Part shown: one piece after another, positions 1-7,973 of the stretch | Numbering within the stretch: the first letter of the stretch is position 1 | Layout of the letters: every line of letters starts with the position of its first letter | NCBI RefSeq assembly: GCF_001542625.1 | Contig: NZ_CP016279.1 | Span: 3,534,001 to 3,598,000 of the forward strand | Length of the DNA: 64,000 nucleotides | Source: Streptomyces griseochromogenes | Lineage (GTDB): Bacteria; Actinomycetota; Actinomycetes; Streptomycetales; Streptomycetaceae | Reading direction: 5' to 3' | Notes under the pieces: model-generated | The model's database searches: none | The model's input: the letters and a program-made list of their open reading frames with translations, nothing else | Told to the model about the DNA's origin: nothing | Program-made: the position numbers and the translations under genes

Positions 1-124
1 CGGCTACCACGCCTCGAACCTGCCGCCGCACGTGTGGGCCATCGCCCTGTTCTGGGCCGTGGTCGTCTTCGCCGGCGGTTTCGTGTACTTCTGGAAGGCG
101 GAGGAGAGGTACGGCCGTGGCTGA
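1..124 (+). CDS. ABC-2 type transporter permease, C-terminal fragment
   Basis: This is the 3' end of a gene that starts before the window; codons begin at base 2 and the TGA is at 122-124. About 40 residues remain: one hydrophobic segment (HVWAIALFWAVVVFAGGFVYFW) followed by a short charged tail (KAEERYGRG). A last membrane helix with a cytosolic basic tail is typical of ABC-2 permeases of the TagG/Wzm type. The stop overlaps the GTG start of the ATPase gene by 8 bases, so the two are very probably translationally coupled halves of one exporter. The permease call rests mainly on this partnership. Confidence 0.7.
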   Translation, partial: GYHASNLPPHVWAIALFWAVVVFAGGFVYFWKAEERYGRG

Positions 125-920
125 GCAGAACATCGCCGAACAGGACATCCGGGACCCGCGCCCGACGGTCATCGCGGACGACCTGCACATCGTCTACCGG
201 GTCAACGGAGCCAAGACCGGCAAGGGCAGCGCGACGGCGGCCCTCAGCCGCATTCTCAGGCGAGGCTCCGACGACTCGGCGCGCGGGGTGCGCAAGGTGC
301 ACGCCGTGCGCGGTGTCTCCTTCGTCGCCTACCGCGGCGAGGCCATCGGCCTGATCGGCTCCAACGGCTCCGGCAAGTCCACGCTGCTGCGCGCCATCGC
401 CGGCCTGCTGCCCGCCGAGAAGGGCAAGGTCTACACCGACGGCCAGCCCTCGCTGCTCGGTGTGAACGCGGCCCTGATGAACGACCTGACCGGAGAGCGG
501 AACGTCATCCTCGGCGGTCTCGCCATGGGCATGTCCCGTGAGCAGGTCAAGGAGCGCTACCAGGACATCGTCGACTTCTCCGGGATCAACGAGAAGGGCG
601 ACTTCATCACGCTGCCGATGCGGACGTACTCCTCCGGCATGGCTGCCCGGCTGCGCTTCTCCATCGCCGCCGCCAAGGACCACGACGTCCTCATGATCGA
701 CGAGGCCCTCGCCACCGGCGACCGCAAGTTCCAGAAGCGCTCCGAGGAGCGCATCCGGGAGCTGCGCAAGGAAGCCGGCACGGTGTTTCTGGTCAGTCAC
801 AACAACAAGTCCATCCGCGACACCTGCAACCGTGTCCTGTGGCTGGAACGCGGCGAACTGCGCATGGACGGACCCACCGAAGAGGTCCTCAAGGAGTACG
901 AGAAGTTCACGGGCAAGTAG
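117..920 (+). CDS. ABC transporter ATP-binding protein, TagH/Wzt type
   Basis: ATPase subunit (267 aa) of an ABC-2 exporter for a cell-envelope polysaccharide or teichoic acid; acts at the inner face of the membrane with the permease just upstream. Visible motifs: Walker A GSNGSGKST near residue 82, signature SSGMAARLRF near 180, Walker B VLMIDEALATGD near 195-206, and the switch histidine in FLVSHNNKSI. The long N-terminal strand before Walker A is typical of TagH-like ATPases. The length leaves no room for the C-terminal carbohydrate-binding domain of Wzt, so substrate choice probably rests with the permease. Starts at GTG 117, overlapping the upstream stop. Subfamily is inferred; ABC ATPase is certain. 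Confidence 0.9.
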   Translation: MAEQNIAEQDIRDPRPTVIADDLHIVYRVNGAKTGKGSATAALSRILRRGSDDSARGVRKVHAVRGVSFVAYRGEAIGLIGSNGSGKSTLLRAIAGLLPAEKGKVYTDGQPSLLGVNAALMNDLTGERNVILGGLAMGMSREQVKERYQDIVDFSGINEKGDFITLPMRTYSSGMAARLRFSIAAAKDHDVLMIDEALATGDRKFQKRSEERIRELRKEAGTVFLVSHNNKSIRDTCNRVLWLERGELRMDGPTEEVLKEYEKFTGK

Positions 921-1276
921 CCCGGGTTCGGCCGGAGCCCGCCGGAACTCCCGGTGGGGCCCGCGTCCGCAAAGGAAGCGTCAACTCGCTCTGGTCTTAG
1001 GAATCTTGACGCCAATCGGTGTGTTGTTGTGATGCGCAGGACACCCCGCCTGACCTCGCTGCGTTGTACAACGTAAGCTGTACCGGTCCCGGAAAGCGGC
1101 AAGTGGGGCGATAATGCGCGACAGCCTTTGCCGGGCAGCCCGGCGGAAGTCCGGGCGGCGTGTCCGAAATAGTGTGTATTGGGTCGGCAGTGTAGAACGG
1201 GAGATGTGACGGCAATGGTTACGGAAACTCCCCAGCTCAGCGCAGTATGTGCCGTCCCCGCCCAGGGCAGCGCGCG
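921..1276. promoter_or_regulatory. Intergenic region upstream of the hopanoid operon, with a 12-bp palindrome
   Basis: About 356 bases between the ABC ATPase and hpnC with no long ORF. It should hold the main promoter of the hopanoid operon. A perfect 12-bp palindrome CGTTGTACAACG lies at 1062-1073, and its TGTAC half recurs at 1079-1083. A TAGAAC hexamer at 1193-1198 could serve as a -10, but I see no good -35 at the right distance. A 21-codon ORF (ATG 1215 to TGA 1278-1280) ends overlapping the hpnC GTG start. I see no clear terminator for the ABC operon. Confidence 0.5.
1062..1073. promoter_or_regulatory. Perfect palindrome CGTTGTACAACG, candidate operator
   Basis: A 12-base perfect dyad in the only sizeable gap upstream of the hopanoid operon, about 200 bases before hpnC. 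Its size and symmetry suit a dimeric repressor or activator. No regulator can be assigned; the XRE-cupin at 17674 has different palindromes before its own gene. Confidence 0.35.
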
Positions 1277-2173
1277 GTGACGGGAACCGACACGGCGCCC
1301 GCACTGGAGCGCGCCACGCTGGACAAGGCCACGAGCGAGAACTTCCCCGTGGCCCCCTTCTTCCTGCCCCGGGCCTGGCGCGACGACCTCATGGCCGTCT
1401 ACGGCTTCGCCCGCCTCGTGGACGACATCGGCGACGGCGATCTGGCCCCCGGTGGAGCCGACGCGCGGATCCTCGGCGTGTCGGCCGGTGAGGCCGAGGA
1501 CCGTCTGATCCTCCTCGACGCCTTCGAGGCCGACCTGCGGCGTGTCTTCGACGGCGCGCCCCGCCATCCCCTGCTGCGCCGCCTGCAGCCCACCGTCCGC
1601 CGCCACGCCCTCACCCCCGAGCCCTTCCTCGGCCTGATCGCCGCCAACCGCCAGGACCAGCTGGTCACCCGGTACGAGACCTACGACGACCTCCTCGCCT
1701 ACTGCGAACTGTCCGCCAACCCCGTCGGCCGCCTCGTCCTCGCCGTCACCGGCACCGCGACCCCCGAGCGGAACCGTCTCTCCGACGCGGTCTGCACCGC
1801 CCTGCAGATCGTGGAGCACCTCCAGGACGTCGCGGAGGACCTCGGCCGCGACCGGATCTATCTGCCGGCTGCGGACATGAAGCGCTTTCACGTCCAGGAA
1901 ACCGATCTCGCCGCGAAAACCGCGGGCGCATCGGTGCGCGCCCTGGTTGCATACGAAGCGCAACGCGCCCGCGATCTGCTGAATGAAGGCGCCCCCCTGG
2001 TGGGTAGCGTCCACGGCAGGTTGAAGCTGCTGCTCGCGGGGTTCGTGGCGGGGGGAAGAGCGGCGGTCCGGGCGATCGCCGCCGCCGAATACGACGTACT
2101 TCCCGGCCCGCCCAGACCCGGCAAGGTCCGGTTGCTGCGTGAGGTGGGCGTGATCCTGCGAGGAGAGGGGTGA
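1277..2173 (+). CDS. hpnC: Squalene synthase HpnC
   Basis: First gene of the hopanoid operon (298 aa). HpnC, HpnD and HpnE together convert two farnesyl diphosphates to squalene; HpnC acts on presqualene diphosphate to give hydroxysqualene. It belongs to the squalene/phytoene synthase family: first Asp-rich region RLVDDIGDGD (near residue 52) and second region VEHLQDVAEDLGRDRIYLP (near 185-205). An in-frame ATG lies at 1247, but the conserved region starts soon after GTG 1277 and that GTG overlaps the stop of a 21-codon upstream ORF (GTGA), so I place the start there. The stop overlaps hpnD by four bases. Confidence 0.9.
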   Translation: MTGTDTAPALERATLDKATSENFPVAPFFLPRAWRDDLMAVYGFARLVDDIGDGDLAPGGADARILGVSAGEAEDRLILLDAFEADLRRVFDGAPRHPLLRRLQPTVRRHALTPEPFLGLIAANRQDQLVTRYETYDDLLAYCELSANPVGRLVLAVTGTATPERNRLSDAVCTALQIVEHLQDVAEDLGRDRIYLPAADMKRFHVQETDLAAKTAGASVRALVAYEAQRARDLLNEGAPLVGSVHGRLKLLLAGFVAGGRAAVRAIAAAEYDVLPGPPRPGKVRLLREVGVILRGEG

Positions 2174-3120
2174 TCCGGACCGTGGATTCTGCACCGCACG
2201 TGTCCGCGCCGGTACTCGCCGCCTACAGCTACTGCGAGGCCGTCACCGGGCAGCAGGCCCGCAACTTCGCGTACGGTATCCGCTTGCTGCCGACGCCCAA
2301 GCGCCGCGCGATGTCGGCGCTGTACGCCTTCTCCCGGCGTGTCGACGACATCGGCGACGGCGACCTGCCGGGCGAGGTCAAGGTCAAGCGGCTGGAGGAC
2401 ACCCGGGCGCTGCTCACCCGGATCCGCGAGGGCGGCGTCGAGGAGGACGACACCGATCCGGTGGCCGTCGCGCTCACCCATGCCGCGCGCGCCTTCCCGA
2501 TCCCGCTCGGCGGTCTGGACGAGCTGATCGACGGCGTCCAGATGGACGTGCGCGGGGAGACGTACGAGACCTGGGACGACCTGAAGGTCTACTGCCGCTG
2601 TGTGGCCGGAGCCATCGGCCGTCTCTCGCTGGGCGTGTTCGGCACGGAGCCGGGGGCGCGCGGCGCCGAGCGCGCACCCGAGTACGCCGACACCCTCGGT
2701 CTCGCGCTCCAGCTCACCAACATCCTCAGAGACGTCCGCGAGGACGCCGAGGGCGGCCGTACCTATCTGCCCGCCGACGACCTCGCCAAATTCGGCTGCT
2801 CGGCCGGGTTCAACGGGCCGACACCACCGGAGGGCTCCGACTTCGCGGGCCTCGTGCACTTCGAAGTGCGACGGGCCCGCGCCCTTTTCGCCGAGGGCTA
2901 CCGGCTGCTCCCCATGCTCGACCGGCGCAGCGGCGCCTGTGTGGCAGCCATGGCCGGCATCTACCGCCGGCTGCTGGACCGCATCGAGCGCGAACCGGAG
3001 GCCGTGCTGCGCGGCCGGGTCTCGCTGCCCGGGCGCGAGAAGGCCTATGTCGCCGTGCGCGGACTGTCCGGGCTCGACACCCGGCACGTGTCCCGGCGGA
3101 CCGTCAGGAGGCGCGCCTGA
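2170..3120 (+). CDS. hpnD: Presqualene diphosphate synthase HpnD
   Basis: Squalene/phytoene synthase family enzyme (316 aa) that condenses two farnesyl diphosphates to presqualene diphosphate, the step before HpnC. Motifs: YAFSRRVDDIGDGDL near residue 60 (first Asp-rich site), LTNILRDVREDAEGGRTYLP near 180-200 (second Asp-rich site), and the usual C-terminal Y-RLLDRI helix. GTG 2170 overlaps the hpnC stop (GTGA) and has AGGAGAGG close upstream; a second GTG at 2182 is possible. The stop overlaps the ATG of the following 46-aa ORF (TGATG), so translation probably continues through the cluster. Confidence 0.92.
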   Translation: MIRTVDSAPHVSAPVLAAYSYCEAVTGQQARNFAYGIRLLPTPKRRAMSALYAFSRRVDDIGDGDLPGEVKVKRLEDTRALLTRIREGGVEEDDTDPVAVALTHAARAFPIPLGGLDELIDGVQMDVRGETYETWDDLKVYCRCVAGAIGRLSLGVFGTEPGARGAERAPEYADTLGLALQLTNILRDVREDAEGGRTYLPADDLAKFGCSAGFNGPTPPEGSDFAGLVHFEVRRARALFAEGYRLLPMLDRRSGACVAAMAGIYRRLLDRIEREPEAVLRGRVSLPGREKAYVAVRGLSGLDTRHVSRRTVRRRA

Positions 3121-3260
3121 TGGACGTCGTGGACCAGGCCGACTCCGCGGGACCGCAGCGGTGGGCAACCCTCCGCTGCGGCGTGGCGTCCCTGACTGCG
3201 ACGGCCGACCGTGCACCGTTCAACCTGCACGCTCGGCACGTACGGAAGGACCGACGATGA
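3120..3260 (+). CDS. 46-aa small protein in the hopanoid operon (DUF6380-like)
   Basis: A short ORF of 46 codons plus stop fills the gap between hpnD and hpnE exactly. Its ATG overlaps the hpnD stop (TGATG at 3118-3122) and its TGA overlaps the hpnE ATG (ATGA at 3257-3260), so it is coupled on both sides. The peptide begins MDVVDQADSAGPQRWATLRC, is arginine-rich at the C-terminus and has no membrane segment. It resembles my recollection of the Streptomyces DUF6380 family, and S. coelicolor has a small hypothetical gene at this place. Function unknown; it could act as a coupling ORF or a small partner of the HpnCDE enzymes. Confidence 0.65.
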   Translation: MDVVDQADSAGPQRWATLRCGVASLTATADRAPFNLHARHVRKDRR

Positions 3261-4693
3261 GCGACGGCTCGCGCCCCGAGGGGGCGGACGCTGGCACCCC
3301 GCGACCTGCGGCCACGGCAGGCCGCAGCGCCGTCGTGGTCGGCGGCGGCCTCGCCGGGATCACCGCGGCGCTCGCGCTCGCCGACGCGGGCGTCCGTGTC
3401 ACCCTGCTCGAAGGCAGGCCCAGGCTGGGCGGCCTCGCCTTCTCCTTCCAGCGCGGCGAGCTGACCGTCGACAACGGCCAGCATGTGTACCTGCGCTGCT
3501 GCACCGCCTACCGCTGGTTCCTCGACCGGATCCAGGGCGCGGCGCTGGCACCTCTGCAGGACCGCCTGGACGTGCCCGTCGTCGACGTCACCAAACCCGA
3601 AGGGCGGCGGCTCGGCAGACTGCGGCGCGACGCGCTGCCCGTCCCCCTCCACCTGGGGCGCAGCCTGGCCGCCTATCCGCATCTCTCGTTCGCCGAACGC
3701 GCCGCGGTCGGGCGGGCCGCGCTCGCGCTCAAGGGGCTCGACCTCTCCGATCCGGCCCTGGACACCCAGGACTTCGGCAGCTGGCTGGCCGCTCACGGCC
3801 AGTCGGCGCGTGCCGTCGAGGCCCTGTGGGACCTGGTCGGGGTCGCCACCCTCAACGCGGTCGCGGGCGACGCCTCGCTGGGGCTCGCCGCGATGGTGTT
3901 CAAGACCGGTCTGCTGTCCGACCCGGGAGCGGCCGACATCGGCTGGGCCCACGTCCCGCTGGGCGAACTGCACGACCGGCTGGCCCGCAAGGCGCTCGAC
4001 TCCGCGGGCGTGCGTACCGAGGTCCGTACACGCGTCACCTCCGTCTCCACCAACGAAAACGGGACCTGGAGCGTTCAGGTTCCCGGCGAGACGCTCCAAG
4101 CCGACGCGGTCGTCCTCGCCGTACCCCAGCGCGAGACCCACGGCCTGCTGCCGCCCGGCGCCCTCGACGCCCCCGACGAGTTGCTGAGGATCGGCACCGC
4201 GCCCATCCTCAACGTGCATGTCGTCTACGACCGCAAGGTGCTCGCCAGGCCCTTCTTCACCGCCCTCGGCACCCCCGTGCAGTGGGTCTTCGACCGCACC
4301 GACGCCGCCGGGCTCGCCGAGGGGCAGTACCTCGCGCTCTCCCAGTCGGCCGCCCAGGACGAGATCGACGCGCCCGTCGCCGCGCTCCGCGAGCGCTACC
4401 TGCCCGAGCTGGAGCGTCTGATCCCGGGGACGCGCGGCGCGCTGGTGAAGGACTTCTTCGTGACCCGGGAGCGCACGGCCACGTTCGCCCCCACCCCCGG
4501 CGTCGGGCGGCTGCGGCCCGGCGCCCGCACCAAGGCACCCGGCCTGTACCTGGCCGGAGCGTGGACCGCCACCGGGTGGCCCGCGACCATGGAGAGTGCG
4601 GTCCGCAGTGGAGTGAGCGCGGCCGACGCCGCGCTGAGCGCCCTGGGCCGGCCCCGCCCCCGCCACCTCTTCGAGTTCGAGGAGGCGGCCTGA
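3257..4693 (+). CDS. hpnE: Hydroxysqualene dehydroxylase HpnE
   Basis: FAD-dependent amine-oxidase/phytoene-desaturase-family enzyme (478 aa) that reduces hydroxysqualene to squalene, the third step after HpnD and HpnC. The N-terminal Rossmann motif VVGGGLAGITAALALADAG (near residues 24-42) with the acidic end LLEGR is the FAD site; the C-terminal motif GLYLAGAWTATGWPATMESA near 430 is the second FAD contact typical of this family. ATG 3257 overlaps the stop of the small ORF before it. The stop overlaps the next gene (TGATG). Distinguished from carotenoid desaturases by context: no carotenoid genes are nearby and hpnC/hpnD are directly upstream. Confidence 0.92.
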   Translation: MSDGSRPEGADAGTPRPAATAGRSAVVVGGGLAGITAALALADAGVRVTLLEGRPRLGGLAFSFQRGELTVDNGQHVYLRCCTAYRWFLDRIQGAALAPLQDRLDVPVVDVTKPEGRRLGRLRRDALPVPLHLGRSLAAYPHLSFAERAAVGRAALALKGLDLSDPALDTQDFGSWLAAHGQSARAVEALWDLVGVATLNAVAGDASLGLAAMVFKTGLLSDPGAADIGWAHVPLGELHDRLARKALDSAGVRTEVRTRVTSVSTNENGTWSVQVPGETLQADAVVLAVPQRETHGLLPPGALDAPDELLRIGTAPILNVHVVYDRKVLARPFFTALGTPVQWVFDRTDAAGLAEGQYLALSQSAAQDEIDAPVAALRERYLPELERLIPGTRGALVKDFFVTRERTATFAPTPGVGRLRPGARTKAPGLYLAGAWTATGWPATMESAVRSGVSAADAALSALGRPRPRHLFEFEEAA

Positions 4694-5829
4694 TGCTCGA
4701 TCAGCAGCCGGCGGCGAGCCCTCGCACCCCCGGTACCGCAAATAGAGGAGAGACTGTGCCCACTGTGCCCCCGGCCTCGACGCCCGCTCGGAGGACCGCG
4801 GTGGACGTGACCGCGCTGCTGGAGCGCGGCCGGACCCTGGCCACACCGGTGCTGCGGGCGGCCGTCGACCGCCTGGCGCCTCCCATGGACACCGTCGCCG
4901 CCTACCACTTCGGCTGGATCGACGCGGCCGGCAACCCGGCCGACGGCGACGGCGGCAAGGCCGTCCGCCCCGCCCTGGCCGTTCTCTCCGCCGAGGTCAC
5001 CGGCGCCGCACCCGAGGTGGGCATCCCGGGTGCCGTCGCCGTCGAACTGGTCCACAACTTCTCGCTGCTGCACGACGACCTGATGGACGGCGACGAGCAG
5101 CGCCGCCACCGCGACACCGTCTGGAAGGTGCACGGCCCCGCCCAGGCCATCCTGGTCGGCGACGCCCTGTTCGCCCTCGCCAACGAGATCCTGCTGGAGC
5201 TCGGCACCGTCGAGGCCGGCCGCGCCACCCGTCGGCTGACCACCGCCTCCCGCGCCCTGATCGACGGTCAGGCGCAGGACATCTCCTACGAGCACCGCGA
5301 CCGGGTCAGCGTCGAGGAGTGCCTGGAGATGGAGGGCAACAAGACCGGCGCCCTGCTCGCCGCGTCCAGCTCCATCGGTGCGGTGCTCGGCGGCGCCGAC
5401 GACCGCACCGCCAACGCGCTGGAGAAGTACGGCTACCACCTGGGCCTCGCCTTCCAGGCCGTGGACGACCTCCTCGGCATCTGGGGCGACCCCGACGCCA
5501 CCGGCAAGCAGACCTGGAGCGACCTGCGCCAGCGCAAGAAGTCCCTGCCGGTGGTGGCCGCGCTCGCCGCGGGCGGCTCCGCCTCCGAGCGGCTCGGCGA
5601 GATCCTCGCCGCCGACGCCAAGAGCAGCGACTTCGCGACCTTCTCCGAGGAGGAGTTCGCGGCTCGTGCGGCCCTCATCGAGGAGGCGGGCGGCCGCGAG
5701 TGGACGGCCGGGGAAGCGCGCCGTCAGCACATCATCGCCATCGAAGCCCTCGACGTCGTCGACATGCCGGAACGGGTACGGGCCGCCTTCACGGCGCTCG
5801 CCGACTTCGTCGTCGTACGAAAGAGATGA
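4693..5829 (+). CDS. Polyprenyl (farnesyl) diphosphate synthase of the hopanoid cluster
   Basis: Trans-isoprenyl diphosphate synthase (378 aa) that supplies the C15 substrate for squalene formation. The chain-elongation motif LLHDDLMDGDEQRRH (near residues 120-135) is the first Asp-rich region; the second is relaxed (FQAVDDLLGIWGD), which is common in this family. Residues GGKAVRPAL bind isopentenyl diphosphate. ATG 4693 overlaps the hpnE stop and has GAGGAGG about 7 bases upstream; a GTG at 4756 with its own GAGGAG is an equally sound start and would remove 21 poorly conserved residues. Product chain length (C15) is inferred from context. Confidence 0.88.
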   Translation: MLDQQPAASPRTPGTANRGETVPTVPPASTPARRTAVDVTALLERGRTLATPVLRAAVDRLAPPMDTVAAYHFGWIDAAGNPADGDGGKAVRPALAVLSAEVTGAAPEVGIPGAVAVELVHNFSLLHDDLMDGDEQRRHRDTVWKVHGPAQAILVGDALFALANEILLELGTVEAGRATRRLTTASRALIDGQAQDISYEHRDRVSVEECLEMEGNKTGALLAASSSIGAVLGGADDRTANALEKYGYHLGLAFQAVDDLLGIWGDPDATGKQTWSDLRQRKKSLPVVAALAAGGSASERLGEILAADAKSSDFATFSEEEFAARAALIEEAGGREWTAGEARRQHIIAIEALDVVDMPERVRAAFTALADFVVVRKR

Positions 5830-5862
5830 TCACTATCGGTCGAATAGCCCTCGCGTAGTCGC

Positions 5863-5895
5863 CGGCCGGTGTCGCGGGAAGACGGACACCGGCCG
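5863..5895 (+). terminator. Intra-operon hairpin between the polyprenyl synthase and shc
   Basis: Perfect 11-bp stem CGGCCGGTGTC / GACACCGGCCG with an 11-base loop in the 116-base gap before the cyclase gene. No T-tract follows, so it may act as a partial terminator or an mRNA-processing or stability element rather than a full stop. This is the longest gap inside the operon, so an internal promoter for shc could also lie here. Confidence 0.45.
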
Positions 5896-5945
5896 ACGGC
5901 GGACCCACAGCAGCACGACTCGCACGACTGCATGAAGGGGAAGCC

Positions 5946-7973
5946 ATGACAGCGACGACCGACGGAAGCACCGGAGCGACCCTGCCGCCCCGCGCTGCCT
6001 CGGCCAGCGAAACCGACATCACCACCCCCGCGGCGGCCGGGGTACAAGAAGCCGCCGGACGCGCCGTTCGACGCGCCACCGACTTCCTGCTCGCGCGGCA
6101 GGACGCCCAGGGCTGGTGGAAGGGCGACCTCGAGACGAACGTCACCATGGACGCCGAGGACCTGCTGCTCCGTCAGTTTCTGGGGATCCGGGACGAGGCG
6201 ACGACGCGGGCCGCCGCCCTGTTCATCCGCGGCGAGCAGCGCCCGGACGGCCCCTGGGCCACCTTCTACGGCGGGCCCGGCGAACTCTCCGCCACCATCG
6301 AGGCGTACGTAGCCCTCCGTCTCGCCGGCGACGCGCCCGACGCCCCGCACATGGCGAAGGCCTCCACCTGGATCCGCGAGCGCGGCGGCATCGCCGCCGC
6401 CCGGGTCTTCACCCGGATCTGGCTCGCCCTGTTCGGCTGGTGGAAGTGGGAGGACCTGCCCGAACTCCCGCCGGAGCTGATCTACTTCCCCAGCTGGATG
6501 CCGCTCAACATCTACGACTTCGGATGCTGGGCGAGGCAGACCATCGTGCCGCTGACCGTCGTGTCCGCCAAGCGCCCGGTGCGCCCCGCGCCCTTCCCGC
6601 TCGACGAGCTGCACACCGACCCGGCCGACCCCAACCCGGCCAGGCCGCTTGCCCCGGTGACCAGTTGGGACGGCGCCTTCCAGCGCCTGGACAAGGCACT
6701 CCACCAGCTACGCAAGGTCGCCCCGCGCAGACTGCGCAGAGCCGCGATGAACTCCGCGGCCCGCTGGATCGTCGAGCGGCAGGAGAACGACGGCTGCTGG
6801 GGTGGCATCCAGCCGCCCGCCGTGTACTCGGTCATCGCGCTGCACCTGCTCGGCTACGACCTGGAGCACCCGGTGATGCGCGAGGGCCTCGCGTCGCTGG
6901 ACCGTTTCGCCGTATGGCGCGAGGACGGCGCCCGGATGATCGAGGCCTGCCAGTCCCCGGTGTGGGACACCTGCCTCGCCACCATCGCGCTCGTCGACGC
7001 CGGACTGCCCGCCGACCACCCGCAACTGGTCAAGGCCGCCGACTGGATGCTGGGCGAGGAGATCGTCCGGCCCGGCGACTGGGCCGTGAAGCGGCCCGGG
7101 CTGCCGCCCGGCGGCTGGGCGTTCGAGTTCCACAACGACAACTACCCCGACATCGACGACACCGCCGAGGTCGCCCTCGCGCTGCGCCGGGTCGGCCACC
7201 ACGACCCCGAGCGGGTGGACCGGGCGATCGGCCGCGCGGTGCGCTGGAACCTCGGGATGCAGTCGAGGAACGGCGCATGGGGCGCCTTCGACGTCGACAA
7301 CACCAGCCCGTTCCCCAACCGGCTGCCGTTCTGCGACTTCGGCGAGGTCATCGACCCGCCGTCCGCGGACGTCACCGCGCACGTCGTGGAGATGCTCGCC
7401 GCCGAGGGCCTCGCCCACGACCCGCGCACCCGGCGCGGCATCGAGTGGCTGCTGGCCGAACAGGAGCCGGACGGCTCGTGGTTCGGCCGCTGGGGCGTCA
7501 ACTACGTCTACGGCACCGGCTCGGTGGTGCCCGCCCTCACCGCGGCCGGCCTGCCCGGCTCCCACCCGGCCGTCCGGCGCGCGGTGGCCTGGCTGGAGAG
7601 CGTCCAGAACGACGACGGCGGCTGGGGCGAGGACCTGCGCTCCTACAAGTACGTCAAGGAATGGAGCGGCCGCGGCGCCTCCACCGCCTCGCAGACCGCG
7701 TGGGCACTGATGGCGCTGCTCGCGGCGGGGGAGAAGGACTCCAAGGCCGTCGAGCGCGGCGTCCGGTGGCTGGCCGAGACCCAGTGCGAGGACGGCTCCT
7801 GGGACGAGCCGTACTTCACCGGCACCGGCTTCCCCTGGGACTTCTCCATCAACTACCACCTCTACCGGCAGGTCTTCCCGCTCACCGCGCTCGGCCGGTA
7901 CCTGCACGGCGACCCCTTCGACCGGCTCCTCGCCGCAGGCGGGAGGCCGCTCTCCGAGGCCAAGGGGAGCTGA
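5946..7973 (+). CDS. shc: Squalene-hopene cyclase
   Basis: Class II triterpene cyclase (675 aa, usual length) that cyclises squalene to hopene/hopanol; a monotopic membrane enzyme. The acid motif DIDDTAEVAL (DXDDTA, near residue 400) supplies the catalytic Asp. Several QW-type repeats are visible: QENDGCWGG, QEPDGSWFGRWG, QNDDGGWGED and QCEDGSWDE. The conserved C-terminal segment GTGFPWDFSINYHLYRQVFPL is intact. ATG 5946 follows GAAGGGGAAG. The N-terminal 40 residues are an Ala/Thr-rich linker. hpnG starts directly after the stop. Confidence 0.97.
   Translation: MTATTDGSTGATLPPRAASASETDITTPAAAGVQEAAGRAVRRATDFLLARQDAQGWWKGDLETNVTMDAEDLLLRQFLGIRDEATTRAAALFIRGEQRPDGPWATFYGGPGELSATIEAYVALRLAGDAPDAPHMAKASTWIRERGGIAAARVFTRIWLALFGWWKWEDLPELPPELIYFPSWMPLNIYDFGCWARQTIVPLTVVSAKRPVRPAPFPLDELHTDPADPNPARPLAPVTSWDGAFQRLDKALHQLRKVAPRRLRRAAMNSAARWIVERQENDGCWGGIQPPAVYSVIALHLLGYDLEHPVMREGLASLDRFAVWREDGARMIEACQSPVWDTCLATIALVDAGLPADHPQLVKAADWMLGEEIVRPGDWAVKRPGLPPGGWAFEFHNDNYPDIDDTAEVALALRRVGHHDPERVDRAIGRAVRWNLGMQSRNGAWGAFDVDNTSPFPNRLPFCDFGEVIDPPSADVTAHVVEMLAAEGLAHDPRTRRGIEWLLAEQEPDGSWFGRWGVNYVYGTGSVVPALTAAGLPGSHPAVRRAVAWLESVQNDDGGWGEDLRSYKYVKEWSGRGASTASQTAWALMALLAAGEKDSKAVERGVRWLAETQCEDGSWDEPYFTGTGFPWDFSINYHLYRQVFPLTALGRYLHGDPFDRLLAAGGRPLSEAKGS

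Noticed and set aside
2170..4693. Carotenoid (phytoene) pathway genes
   Set aside because: hpnC/hpnD/hpnE resemble phytoene synthase and desaturase, but the context (squalene-hopene cyclase, hpnG, hpnH, hpnO) and lack of a lycopene cyclase or other crt gene fix the pathway as hopanoid.
3211..5829. 872-codon frame joining the hpnE region and the polyprenyl synthase
   Set aside because: The first part is a shadow of hpnE; the real synthase starts at 4693 or 4756 with its own ribosome site.
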